NCBI GenBank assembly: GCA_965199765.1 | Contig: CBDATC010000002.1 | Location: 1,054,001 to 1,118,000 of the forward strand | Reading direction: 5' to 3' | DNA length: 64,000 bases | Origin: JAPOXR01 sp965199765 | GTDB lineage: Bacteria; Pseudomonadota; Alphaproteobacteria; Rhodobacterales; Rhodobacteraceae | In this document: positions 44,734-53,241 of the stretch, in pieces | Layout of the letters: every line of letters starts with the position of its first letter | Position numbering within the stretch: the stretch's first letter is position 1 | The notes under the pieces: model-generated | Seen by the model: the letters and a program-made list of their open reading frames with translations, nothing else | Database searches by the model: none | What the model was told of the DNA's origin: nothing | Made by a program: the position numbers and the translations under genes

Positions 44734-45726
44734 CTACATTGTCAACACAATTTTCCCGATATGCTGAGAGGTCTCCATGCGCCGGTGAGCTTCGGCCGCC
44801 TCCGCAAGAGGAAATTTCGAATCCATAATGGGTTTGAATTTGCCGGCTTCGATAAGAGGCCAGACGTTTTTCCGCAATGCGGCTGCGATCGCAGCCTTTG
44901 CCAAATTCGACTGTGGACGGAGAGTGCTGCCGGTAATCGTCAGACGCCGTGTCATCAGCTGTGCAAAATTCACTTCGGCTTTCGGTCCGGCCAAAAACGC
45001 GATTTGGACCAGTCGCCCATCATTTGCGAGGCATTTCAGGTTGCGAGGAATGTACGAACCGCCAACCATATCAAGTATCAGATCCACGCCGCGGCCATCC
45101 GTCAATCGGCGAATCGCATCAACAAAGTCCTGGGATTTATAGTTGATGCATTCCAGCGCTCCAAGCTGCTGGCAGAAATTGCATTTGTCGATTGAACCCG
45201 CGGTCGCGAATACATCGGCGCCAAGTTGTTTAGCGAGCTGAATCGCAGTTGTTCCGATTCCCGATGAACCGCCGTGCACCAAAAGTGAATCACCAGCCTG
45301 AAGGCGTCCCCGCTCAACAACATTGCTCCAAACGGTAAAAAGAGTCTCGCAGACCGCCGCCGATTCATTGATTTCCAATCCTAGCGGGAGGCACAGCGCA
45401 TGATCTTCATGCGTCAAAGAATATTCGGCGTAACCGCCGCCGGGCAGCAATGCCGTGACCCAATCCCCGACTTGCCATCTTGTAACTCCCGCACCGATTT
45501 CAACAACTTTTCCTGCTGACTCAAGACCGGGCAAATCGGACGCACCGGGCGGTGGACGGTAAAGACCCGCTCGCTGCAGCACATCTGGTCTGTTAACGCC
45601 TGCCGCGACATTCTCGATCAAAATCTGTCCGTAACTGGGTTTGGGAATTTTCCTTTCGGCGATTTTGAGAGCTTCCGGACCGCCTGGTGCGGAAATCTCA
45701 ACAACCCGCATGAGCTTTTCAGACAT
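44734..45726 (-). CDS. NAD(P)H:quinone oxidoreductase, zeta-crystallin/PIG3 type (MDR superfamily)
   Basis: A 330-residue medium-chain reductase without structural zinc cysteines. The N-terminal GroES-like domain reads MRVVEISAPGGPEALKIAERKIP and NVAAGVNRPDVLQRAGLYRPPPGASDLPGLESAG. The NADPH loop is LLVHGGSSGIGTTAIQLAKQLGADVFATAGS (about residues 144-174). The segment GVNRPDVLQRAGLYPPPPG-like is typical of PIG3 quinone reductases. The start is ATG at 45726 (or the adjacent 45729); it touches the COQ9 stop, so the two genes are translationally coupled. Confidence 0.88.
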   Translation of the reverse strand: MSEKLMRVVEISAPGGPEALKIAERKIPKPSYGQILIENVAAGVNRPDVLQRAGLYRPPPGASDLPGLESAGKVVEIGAGVTRWQVGDWVTALLPGGGYAEYSLTHEDHALCLPLGLEINESAAVCETLFTVWSNVVERGRLQAGDSLLVHGGSSGIGTTAIQLAKQLGADVFATAGSIDKCNFCQQLGALECINYKSQDFVDAIRRLTDGRGVDLILDMVGGSYIPRNLKCLANDGRLVQIAFLAGPKAEVNFAQLMTRRLTITGSTLRPQSNLAKAAIAAALRKNVWPLIEAGKFKPIMDSKFPLAEAAEAHRRMETSQHIGKIVLTM

Positions 45727-45728
45727 CA

Positions 45729-46451
45729 TTATCTTCGCCAAGACACCCAGCCCGGAAGATTCCGGGGATCGGGAGGAATCCGCACCACTTTCGCAAAATT
45801 ATCCACACCCCGCATGACAAATCCACTCAGTGGATTCTGGCGCAATTTCCGCTTTGTTTCCTCGATTCGCATGACATCAGCGATTCGGCGATCCACAAAA
45901 TTCGATGTCGCTTCGAAATTTTCACTCTGATCGCTGAGCCAATACAAAAAGGATGAACCGATAACGCCTGAAAGAATCGCCCGCTTACTGTACCAATTGA
46001 AATCATCGGATTTATCGCCCAAGGTATTCCATATGCAATCTGCTGTATCCCAAACGGCTTTCGCGCCGCGGTGCGAATGAGCCGAATGCACAAACAAGGC
46101 CATGCCTTTGCGAACAACTCCCCGATGATCGGCGACAGAACGAATCCTCAGCTTGACGGCAAGCGCAACCCGTTTGCTAAACTTGATACTTTCAAGATCT
46201 TCATTCTGCAGCTGCCCAACCATTTGCCTGTCACCGCGCCGATGAAATTCCAGCGCGAGATCCACGCATCGTTGAGGACATGCGGCATAAGCACGTATTC
46301 GATCAATGCCTGCGGACTCAATCGCTTCTGTGAATACATGATCGCGCCATCCTTCGAGTTCAACTTTGGGCAGTGCAGCTTCCAACAACGCATTAATAAC
46401 CGCTTCGCGGCTCATCGCTTGATCAGTGATTTCTGTAGCTTCGCTCGACAT
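45729..46451 (-). CDS. COQ9 family protein
   Basis: A 240-residue member of the COQ9/RpsU-divergently-transcribed family. The core, starting INALLEAALPKVELEGWRDHVFTEAIESAGID, and the helix SEWYSKRAILSGVIGSSFLYWLSDQS (read FNWYSKRAILSGVIGSSFLYWL here, about residues 153-174) match. COQ9 binds lipid and supports ubiquinone biosynthesis hydroxylation in eukaryotes. Divergence from rpsU is a known feature of the alphaproteobacterial genes. The ATG has an AGGA site. The quinone reductase gene follows directly. Confidence 0.88.
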   Translation of the reverse strand: MSSEATEITDQAMSREAVINALLEAALPKVELEGWRDHVFTEAIESAGIDRIRAYAACPQRCVDLALEFHRRGDRQMVGQLQNEDLESIKFSKRVALAVKLRIRSVADHRGVVRKGMALFVHSAHSHRGAKAVWDTADCIWNTLGDKSDDFNWYSKRAILSGVIGSSFLYWLSDQSENFEATSNFVDRRIADVMRIEETKRKLRQNPLSGFVMRGVDNFAKVVRIPPDPRNLPGWVSWRR

Positions 46452-46944
46452 CTCGTCCTCCTACATCAGTTCCCATGGCAATTCATCCGACCAAGCTGCT
46501 GAGCGACATCGCTATGATGCGTTTCACACTTCGAATCACGCTACACCAGAACAGTCTTTGTCATCTCGATCCGGATCAATGAAATTTCCGAAGGGCGGCA
46601 GCTAGATGCGCCTGTCCTTTCAACCTTCACAACAGCGACGCGCTTCGGTGCATCGGGGATCAATGAACACACCGCCGCCTCTTTTACTTATTCGGCTTAA
46701 TCCTTCTGAGCAGCACATCGGTGACAGCGCTTCTGCCGACAAACCACAGAGGTTTCATTTGTCAGCGGATGCAAAATGATTCTCTCCAACAGTTTGGTTA
46801 TGCCGATGATCCTATATTCTGAAACCCATTCAATCAACGCTTTCGGTGAAACGAATCTGATGGACAATTCCCTGCCGCCTGTGTTAAATGATCCCCGCGT
46901 TATCGAATAACGCATCAGATCTAATGCGAGGCCACAAAAAATAT
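46452..46944. other. rpsU/COQ9 divergent intergenic region
   Basis: Nearly 500 bases separate the divergent COQ9 and rpsU starts. Promoters for both must lie here. A minus-strand frame at 46697-46915 exists but has no recognisable content. GAGG (46928-46931) serves rpsU. I found no palindrome or riboswitch. Confidence 0.3.
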
Positions 46945-47148
46945 ATGCTTATTCAGGTTCGCGACAACAATGTCGACCAAGCGATGCGTCTGCTGAAAAA
47001 GAAGTTGCAGCGAGAAGGTGTGTTCAGAGAGATGAAACTTCGACAGGCATATGAGAAGCCCTCGCAGAGGCGCGCACGCGAAAAAGCGGAAGCGATTCGC
47101 CGCGCGCGCAAGCTCGCTCGTAAGCGGGCGCTTCGCGAAGGCACTTAA
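46945..47148 (+). CDS. rpsU: 30S ribosomal protein S21
   Basis: A 67-residue S21 read from ATG 46945, preceded by GAGG. RDNNVDQAMRLLKKKLQREGVFREMKLR is the standard S21 core and the lysine/arginine-rich KAEAIRRARKLARKRALR tail follows. Upstream in-frame starts would add 19 non-conserved residues. S21 sits at the anti-Shine-Dalgarno end of 16S rRNA and supports initiation. Confidence 0.95.
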   Translation: MLIQVRDNNVDQAMRLLKKKLQREGVFREMKLRQAYEKPSQRRAREKAEAIRRARKLARKRALREGT

Positions 47149-47242
47149 CCAGCAAATCGGACAGACCGCTCAACTGGTCAATTCCAGAAGCGTCGAAACG
47201 AAACCTCGCTCTCTAGCGCGCGGTCGTTTTGATTGTTGGTTC

Positions 47243-47377
47243 TCAACTGTTAAAGATCGCTAGAAAGATCAAAACAGCGATCGCCAAGGCTCCCACCCAT
47301 ATCGCTGCCTTTATGAATGCCACAAAGTCGCGTTCATGATTACTGATGTCCATTGATCCGTGTTTGTGGTCAACCAT
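47243..47377 (-). CDS. aa3-type cytochrome c oxidase subunit IV
   Basis: A 44-residue protein too short for ordinary gene finding. It reads MVDHKHGSMDISNHERDFVA followed by a single membrane segment (AAIWVGALAIAVLIFLAIF, about residues 24-42). The pattern with an N-terminal DHKHG-MD motif and one transmembrane helix is that of the bacterial aa3-type cytochrome c oxidase small subunit IV. AGGAAG lies six to nine bases before the ATG. It is the smallest subunit of the Rhodobacter-type aa3 oxidase; the other subunits are not in the window. Confidence 0.88.
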   Translation of the reverse strand: MVDHKHGSMDISNHERDFVAFIKAAIWVGALAIAVLIFLAIFNS

Positions 47378-47869
47378 TTGCTTCCTCTAATCGATTAAAC
47401 GGTGGATTTGACGCATCGCCAAAGCTTATCAACCCGAGTTGCCTTCGGACCATTCGAGTTCGGATTGATTTCCAGCATGCCATCACTCATTTCCAAACCT
47501 TTCGGTCCCAGTTCAATGCAGGGCGACCATTAACCCGATCACATGCGCCGCAGAGCCGGGCGTCACAATTTTCCCACGACTAATCCTCACCCTAAATGGT
47601 CGAGGCTTCCTGTTTCTCAAGCTGCTGCGGAAAATGCGCCCGCTTTATGCAAGTCTCCGAAGCAGAGACGGAATAGCCCTTCCGCCTTGGTGTGACCATA
47701 CCTTCGCACCTTAAACCGGTCAACTCAAATGCCACGCTGAAACCGCTTCGCATCATGCCTTACCCTGAAGATCGGGGTTCCAAATCACGTTGCAAAACCA
47801 ACACAACGACAAGACCATCACGTTCAGTTTGAATTCATTCCTGGCGGAGTTCAAATTTCCATTCTCGCA
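47378..47869. other. gap; one short minus-strand frame possible
   Basis: About 490 bases upstream of the small oxidase subunit. A 31-codon minus-strand frame, 47395-47490 (MSDGMLEINPNSNGPKATRV and on), has a GG-rich site just before its ATG and ends 17 bases before the oxidase gene. It might be a small protein, but no family is known. The rest looks non-coding. Confidence 0.25.
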
Positions 47870-48925
47870 TCATATGCGTTTCCATCGCCATGCGCCTTGC
47901 GCATCCAATCGTTTGTCAACTTCGCCTGTCGAAAGCAGATAATTGAGATGAGCAAGCGTTTCAGCCATGGCCAAGCCATATTCGCTCTTTCGAATGGGTC
48001 TTTCAAACAGGGGCTCGATCGATTGATGTGCGGTTGCGGGCTTTCCTAAGAATTCGCAGAGCCGCCGCAGTGCCCTCTCGTGATTCGCAATCAGTTGCCG
48101 CAACCGAACCGGCAGACCAAGAAATGGCGATTTATGCCCGGGAAGCACAAGGTGATCGTCTGCCGCGAAGTTGCAAAATCGGCGGCAGCTCTCCAGCCAT
48201 TCACTAAGCGGATTGGCATCAGGTTCGGTAGGATAAACCCCGATATTGGGAGTGATATCCGGAAGAAACTGATCGCCTCCGATCACAAGCGGCTCGTCAT
48301 TGCACCAGAACGTTGCGTGTGATGGTGCGTGGCCATGACCGATTCTAACGGTCCAGCCCCGCCCGGCGAAATCCAGAATATCGCCATCCTGCATGCGCTG
48401 AAATCCGGTCGGAATTGGATGAACACAATCGGCGAAGTTAAACGGACGTGTTTGTTCATACTTGGCAATCATTTCCATGGGAACACCCGCCCGCCTCATT
48501 AACAGCAGGGCTTCGGAAGTTGGCCACTGCTGTTCGTCCAAAGTCAGCATGCGCGCCATCAGCCAAGCTGTGCGTGTTGCATGGATCTCGACATCGAACT
48601 CTTCTTTGAACCAGCCCGCGAGCCCGACATGATCAGGATGGTGATGGGTAAGGATTACCCGGCGAACCGGCTCACCGCCCAGAGGGCCAGCCATAAGTCG
48701 TTTCATGATTGATCGGGTCGGACCGACATTCATCCCGCTGTCGATCAAGGTCCACCCATCCCGGTCACGGCAAGCGAAAATATTGACATGATCAAGAGCC
48801 ATTGGAAGCGGGAGGCGCACCCAAAGAATGCCTTCTCTGACTTCCAACGCTTCACCTTCAGACGGCGCGGCTGTGCGGATGGGGCGAACCTCATTCGCGG
48901 TTTCTTCGGTTGCCAAATGGTCCAT
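47870..48925 (-). CDS. MBL-fold metallo-hydrolase
   Basis: A 351-residue metallo-beta-lactamase-fold hydrolase. The zinc site is THHHPDHVGLAGW (about residues 92-104; HHxDH), with further ligands in GHGHAPSHATFW, GGDQFLP (Asp) and LPGHKSPF (His). N-terminal residues to 50 look variable. The C-terminal AMAETLAHLNYLLSTGEVDKR is typical of the GloB2-like MBL hydrolases often annotated near acyl-CoA metabolism. ATG 48925 is the preferred start; 48970 is an alternative. Substrate is not known. It precedes the acyl-CoA dehydrogenase gene on the same strand. Confidence 0.85.
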   Translation of the reverse strand: MDHLATEETANEVRPIRTAAPSEGEALEVREGILWVRLPLPMALDHVNIFACRDRDGWTLIDSGMNVGPTRSIMKRLMAGPLGGEPVRRVILTHHHPDHVGLAGWFKEEFDVEIHATRTAWLMARMLTLDEQQWPTSEALLLMRRAGVPMEMIAKYEQTRPFNFADCVHPIPTGFQRMQDGDILDFAGRGWTVRIGHGHAPSHATFWCNDEPLVIGGDQFLPDITPNIGVYPTEPDANPLSEWLESCRRFCNFAADDHLVLPGHKSPFLGLPVRLRQLIANHERALRRLCEFLGKPATAHQSIEPLFERPIRKSEYGLAMAETLAHLNYLLSTGEVDKRLDAQGAWRWKRI

Positions 48926-49115
48926 GCTTTCAGTCCCGCGTCCCGCCTTAACAGAAAAATACCCGTGCATCGGAGTGCGCCGGTGTGTGCGGCCATTAAC
49001 GCCAACTTACGGATAATGCATTCGCAATCCGAAGAAAATCACCGGAACAGTTCATTGAACATGGATTGAGACGGCAAAAGCCACGAAATGAATCTGAAGC
49101 GGTTCAACGAGCCGG

Positions 49116-50819
49116 TCATCGAACTGAGTGCATATCGGCTGCAAACACATCCTCCGAGCCGCAGCAGGCCTCAGCACACAAAGCGTGAAGGTGTGGCAAA
49201 ATCCGTCTGCCGTACACATTCGCCAAGCCTACCCGATCTTTATCTGCCAATGCTGCTTTCAGATGGGCTTGTGCTCCGAGCAGCAAAGCAAAAGCTCGCA
49301 AATATGCACTCGCCCCGGCTAGGCGGGCTTCATCAGAGGTCGTCCCTGCCAACCATCGCGTGGCCTCACTGAATTCAGCGACGGCATCCATCGTACGGAC
49401 AGAAACTTCCGCAATGGTTTGATCCGAAGCCGGGCTGCGCTTGGCAACCGTATCGATTTCCTTTAGAATCGCTTCGATTTCGACACGACAATCCTTGAGC
49501 TTGCGACCAACAAGATCAGCAGCCTGAATGTCGTTTGTTCCCTCGTAAATTGCAGCGACTAAGCCGTCGCGCAGAAATTGCGCCGCACCTGAGTCTTCAA
49601 GGTAACCGGCACCGCCATGTACCATGATCGCCTGCGTCGAGACTTCAATTCCGGTGTCGGAACCGAAAACTTTTGCAATCGGTGTCAAAACAGCCGCGCG
49701 GTCTGACCACTCCGAAGCCCCTGTTGACTTGGCCATATCAAGCGCGAAGGAACACATCGCACAAATCGATCGCGCGGCGAATATCTGCGCCTTCATCGTC
49801 ATCAGCGTCCGGCGAACATTGCCATGATCGATAATCATTCCCTGTGGATTGCGGGCCGGCCGACCCTGTTGGCGCTCGCTCGCATATGCATAGGCCTTTT
49901 GCCAAGCGGCTTCGGCTATTCCAACACCCTGAGCGCCTACACAGGCGCGCGCGGCGTTCATCATAGTGAACATCGCTTCCAATCCGCCATTCGGCTTGCC
50001 CACAAGCCAGGCATCGGCATCTTCAAACAAAACAACTGCGGTCGGAGAACCATGCATTCCCAGTTTATCTTCAAGCGAAGCGACCCGAACAGAATTCCGA
50101 TGCCCAAGCTCGCCATCGTCCGTCAAAAGAAATTTCGGCACAAGAAAGAGTGACAATCCGCGTGTGCCGAACGGAGCGCCGGGCAGCCGCGCCAATACCA
50201 AATGACAGATATTGGAGGCGAAATCCGCATCAGCCCAGCTGATAAAGTTCTTTTGACCGGTGAGTTTGAAATGCTCGCCGTGCTGAACTGCCTTTGAACG
50301 TATCGCGCCAACATCCGAACCGGCCTGTGGTTCAGAAATATTCATCGTCCCGCACCATTCGCCCGTAATCAAGCGCGGCAGATATTTTCGCTTGATCACA
50401 TCAGACCCATGCCGCTCAAGCGTGTCGATCTGGCATTGCGTAAGCATCGGATTGAGTCCGAATGCCATGCATGCGCTGTTGAGCAATTCGGTGAATGCTC
50501 CGCGCAGGATAAGCGGCAGGCCAAGACCGCCATATTCTGGGTCGGCTGTCATTCCAATCCAACCACCCTCTGCAATCTTGGCGTAAGCCCGAGCAAATCC
50601 CGGCGGCGTTCTTACAACACCGTTTTCAAGCGCCGCTGGATAACGGTCTCCGCTCCGCTGCAGCGGGACAATCTCCGCCGCGATCAACCGACCGGCTGAT
50701 TCAAGCAGCTCGACCGCGCTTTCCTCATCAACATCTTCTTGCGATTCAGACATCGCACGCAATTCCAGCAGATGCCTGAACAAGAACTGATATTCATTGA
50801 TTGGCGGAACGTACGACAT
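49116..50819 (-). CDS. acyl-CoA dehydrogenase, DmdC/FadE-like
   Basis: A 567-residue flavoprotein of the long acyl-CoA dehydrogenase group. It begins MSYVPPINEYQFLFRHLLELRAM, the family pattern, and has MNISEPQAGSDVGAIRSKA (about residues 159-177), SSAGTD-like flavin segments in the middle, and YEGTNDIQAADLVGRKL (about 440) with the catalytic Glu. The C-terminal 100 residues form the extra domain of the 3-methylmercaptopropionyl-CoA dehydrogenase (DmdC) lineage. The exact substrate is not readable; fatty acyl-CoA or DMSP-derived methylmercaptopropionyl-CoA are possible. It is divergent from the Sua5-type gene. Confidence 0.88.
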   Translation of the reverse strand: MSYVPPINEYQFLFRHLLELRAMSESQEDVDEESAVELLESAGRLIAAEIVPLQRSGDRYPAALENGVVRTPPGFARAYAKIAEGGWIGMTADPEYGGLGLPLILRGAFTELLNSACMAFGLNPMLTQCQIDTLERHGSDVIKRKYLPRLITGEWCGTMNISEPQAGSDVGAIRSKAVQHGEHFKLTGQKNFISWADADFASNICHLVLARLPGAPFGTRGLSLFLVPKFLLTDDGELGHRNSVRVASLEDKLGMHGSPTAVVLFEDADAWLVGKPNGGLEAMFTMMNAARACVGAQGVGIAEAAWQKAYAYASERQQGRPARNPQGMIIDHGNVRRTLMTMKAQIFAARSICAMCSFALDMAKSTGASEWSDRAAVLTPIAKVFGSDTGIEVSTQAIMVHGGAGYLEDSGAAQFLRDGLVAAIYEGTNDIQAADLVGRKLKDCRVEIEAILKEIDTVAKRSPASDQTIAEVSVRTMDAVAEFSEATRWLAGTTSDEARLAGASAYLRAFALLLGAQAHLKAALADKDRVGLANVYGRRILPHLHALCAEACCGSEDVFAADMHSVR

Positions 50820-50926
50820 TGCCTATCCGATCGTGCGAAAACTTGCGGACTCATAAGAGCAATTCCAAAATCCTGCCAGTATCGGTATTGCGGGCGCTGC
50901 AACACGAATCAAATCAGGCGCCGCTG

Positions 50927-51901
50927 GTGTCAACGACCATTCTCAAAACCGATGAAACGGCAATCCGATTTGCCGCCGAAGCATTGGCAGATGGAAGACT
51001 TGTCGCTTTTCCTACGGAAACGGTTTACGGACTTGGCGCCGATGCAGGCAATGAATCGGCCGTGAGCGGAATTTTCGCAGCTAAAGGCCGACCCGCGGAC
51101 AATCCCCTCATCATCCATGTCAGCGATGCTGCCAAAGCAGCGGACATCGCCTTTTTCAATCCGCTATCACTCAGTCTTGCAGAACGATTCTGGCCAGGCC
51201 CGCTTACATTGGTTCTGCCAGCCCGGCCCAATGGACCGGTTTCGGCGATGGTCACCGCCGGGCAGAATACGGTAGGAATCCGAGTTCCGTCCCATCCGGT
51301 CGCGCTTGCTCTGCTGCGGGCGTCCAACTTGCCGGTCGCGGCGCCTTCGGCCAATCGATCCAATCATGTCAGCCCGACACGGTCCGAACATGTTATCGAA
51401 GATCTGGGAAACGCTGTGGATATAATACTGGACGGAGGAGACTGCGAATTCGGTCTTGAATCCACGATTTTGGAACCGGGGGATGGTGAGATCACTCTCC
51501 TTCGTCCCGGCGCCATCACTGTTTCTGATATAGCCTCGGCTGTCGGATTTCTACCGACTGCGTCGAAACGCTGCGATTCCTCGATGAGCCCCGGTCAGAT
51601 GCCGGTCCACTACTCGCCTCAAAGTCGACTCCGCATTAACGCGCAGACGGCAAGCAGCGACGAAATCCTGTTAGGCTTCGGAAATACAAACGACAGCGCG
51701 TTCAACCTGTCCCGCAGCGGCAATCTTATGGAAGCGGCGGCAAACTTCTACAGTCTGCTGCGCCTCGCCGATCAGTTGGTTAAACAAAACCAAATGGCGG
51801 GAATCGCAGTTGCCCCGATTCCCGAATACGGCATCGGCCACACAATCAATGATCGGTTGAAGCGCGGCGCTGGAGTCAGTCGCGAAATCCATGAAAGATA
51901 A
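50927..51901 (+). CDS. L-threonylcarbamoyladenylate synthase, Sua5 type
   Basis: A 324-residue YrdC/Sua5 protein that makes threonylcarbamoyl-AMP for t6A37 tRNA modification. The YrdC fold starts with TETVYGLGADA (about residues 26-36) and KGRPADNPLIIHV (about 51-63), followed by SANRSNHVSPT and STILEPGDGEITLLRPG; the C-terminal Sua5 domain begins MSPGQMPVHYSPQ. The start is uncertain: GTG at 50927 fits the family; earlier in-frame codons add a non-conserved leader. Its stop TAA (51899-51901) is the last part of the left target duplication of the IS1595 element, so the insertion lies immediately after the stop and leaves the gene intact. Confidence 0.93.
   Translation: MSTTILKTDETAIRFAAEALADGRLVAFPTETVYGLGADAGNESAVSGIFAAKGRPADNPLIIHVSDAAKAADIAFFNPLSLSLAERFWPGPLTLVLPARPNGPVSAMVTAGQNTVGIRVPSHPVALALLRASNLPVAAPSANRSNHVSPTRSEHVIEDLGNAVDIILDGGDCEFGLESTILEPGDGEITLLRPGAITVSDIASAVGFLPTASKRCDSSMSPGQMPVHYSPQSRLRINAQTASSDEILLGFGNTNDSAFNLSRSGNLMEAAANFYSLLRLADQLVKQNQMAGIAVAPIPEYGIGHTINDRLKRGAGVSREIHER
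51894..51901 (+). repeat. left target-site duplication
   Basis: AAAGATAA, identical to 55082-55089, flanks the element. It includes the TAA stop of the Sua5-type gene. Eight-base duplications are typical of IS1595-family transposition. Confidence 0.9.
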
Positions 51902-51926
51902 GGGAATTATATCGGATAGCGCCCAC
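51902..51926 (+). repeat. left terminal inverted repeat (IRL)
   Basis: Starts GGGAATTATATCGGATAG and ends CGCCCAC. It differs from the reverse complement of the right end at two positions only (4th base A/G; C/T before GCCCAC). Confidence 0.92.
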
Positions 51927-51946
51927 AAGTACGGTATGATGACTGT

Positions 51947-52186
51947 ATGGCATACATTGAGGATCTACTCGTCTGCGCTTGCATCGTGCTCTTCGGGATC
52001 GGGCACGTGCTCTCGTTCTTCACCCATCGGCCACAGATCAAAGCGATGCGTCACGAGCTTGCCAAGCCGCAATCTCGGCTTGATGAGCGTGACGCAGATC
52101 ACGACACCGAACCCTCCCCCGCCGCATACCGGCATCAGGGGATGGAATCCAACCCAGCCCGATTTCTGGTCGAGAATCAAGACTAG
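51947..52186 (+). CDS. small hypothetical membrane protein of the transposon
   Basis: A 79-residue frame beginning MAYIEDLLVCACIVLFGIGH, with one hydrophobic segment (about residues 6-25) and a charged, probably cytosolic tail (RHELAKPQSRLDERDADHDT). It lies between the left end and the internal repeat. Another frame overlaps it, and no strong ribosome-binding site is visible, so the call is tentative. No family is recognised. Confidence 0.4.
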   Translation: MAYIEDLLVCACIVLFGIGHVLSFFTHRPQIKAMRHELAKPQSRLDERDADHDTEPSPAAYRHQGMESNPARFLVENQD

Positions 52187-52201
52187 ATGCGCTGAAATCC
52201 C

Positions 52202-52229
52202 TTGACTCTATGGGCACTATTATATAATG
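52202..52229 (+). promoter_or_regulatory. internal third copy of the terminal repeat overlapping a promoter
   Basis: TGGGCACTAT-TATATAATG (52211-52229) matches the outer part of the right-end repeat with a two-base deletion and points the same way as the right end. TTGACT (52202-52207) and TATAAT (52223-52228) are spaced 15 bases, giving a weak-to-fair promoter 30 bases ahead of the transposase ATG. The transposase could bind here and regulate its own gene. Confidence 0.45.
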
Positions 52230-52257
52230 TAGTAGTCAAATCACGGGGAATACGAAC

Positions 52258-53241
52258 ATGGCACACAAGGCACCGGGCAAGGCATTCCGTAAGGGCATCA
52301 GCCTCATCGAGTTGATGCGCCGTTTCCCGGACGATGCGGCCGCCGAGGCGTGGTTCGCCGAAACGCGCTGGCCGAACGGTCCTGCCTGCCCGCATTGCGG
52401 CTCTACGCACGTCCTCTCGGGCGCGAAGCATGCGACCATGCCGTATCGGTGCCGCGAGAAGGGTTGCCGCAAACGGTTCAGCGTCAAGACCGGAACCGTC
52501 ATGGAAGCGTCGAACATTGGCTGCCAGAAATGGGCCATCGCGATCTACCTCGCGCTCACAAGTCTCAAATCCATCAGCAGCATGAAGCTGTATCGGGACC
52601 TGGAGATTTCGCAGAAGTCCGCATGGCACATGGCGCACCGGCTACGCCGGGCATTCGCCGAAGGCGGCAGGATATTCTCGGGGCCGGCCGAAGTCGATGA
52701 GAGCTACTTCGGCGGACGCCGCGCTAACATGTCAAACGCGAAGCGCAAGAAGATTGCCGACGACGGCGCAGGCCGCGGAGCCGTCGGTAAGACCGCCGTC
52801 GTCGACATCAAGGACCGGGCGACCAACCAATTTCGCGCCAAGGTCACCGAGCGACTAGACGCGCCATCCCTGCAAGGCTTCGTCCTAGAGCACACGGCCC
52901 CAGATACTACGGTCTACAGCGATGACGCCGAAGCCTACGAGACGCTGCCCCGAACACATGAGACGGTCCGGCACAGAGAGTACGTCCGAGACAGGGCGCA
53001 CACCAATGGCGTGGAGAGCTTCTGGAGCACGCTGAAGCGGACGCACAAGGGCGTGTTCCACAAGATCAGTCCGAAGCACCTTGACCGCTACGTGCAGGAA
53101 TTCGCAGGCAAGCACAATCATCGCAGCGAAGACACAGTCGACCAGATGCGCGGACTCGTGGAATGCATGGACGGCAAGCGGCTCACATACGAAGAGCTCA
53201 TCGCCCCGAACGGGCTGCCGAGCGGGGCGCGAAGCACGTGA
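52258..53241 (+). CDS. IS1595 family transposase
   Basis: A 327-residue DDE-type transposase. An N-terminal zinc ribbon has CPHCG (about residues 44-48) and CREKGC. The catalytic core has VDESYFGG (Asp147), YSDDAEAYETL (Asp222/Asp223) and AHTNGVESFWSTLKR (Asn250, Glu253), the IS1595-type DDE/N layout, ending VFHKISPKHLDRYVQEFAGKHN. It should cut and join the 25-base ends to an 8-base target, matching the flanking duplication. A promoter-like sequence and an internal end copy lie just upstream. Its stop overlaps the GTG of the methyltransferase. Confidence 0.93.
   Translation: MAHKAPGKAFRKGISLIELMRRFPDDAAAEAWFAETRWPNGPACPHCGSTHVLSGAKHATMPYRCREKGCRKRFSVKTGTVMEASNIGCQKWAIAIYLALTSLKSISSMKLYRDLEISQKSAWHMAHRLRRAFAEGGRIFSGPAEVDESYFGGRRANMSNAKRKKIADDGAGRGAVGKTAVVDIKDRATNQFRAKVTERLDAPSLQGFVLEHTAPDTTVYSDDAEAYETLPRTHETVRHREYVRDRAHTNGVESFWSTLKRTHKGVFHKISPKHLDRYVQEFAGKHNHRSEDTVDQMRGLVECMDGKRLTYEELIAPNGLPSGARST

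Noticed and set aside
46697..46915. Minus-strand frame of 72 codons upstream of rpsU
   Set aside because: It has no conserved content and lies in the divergent promoter region.
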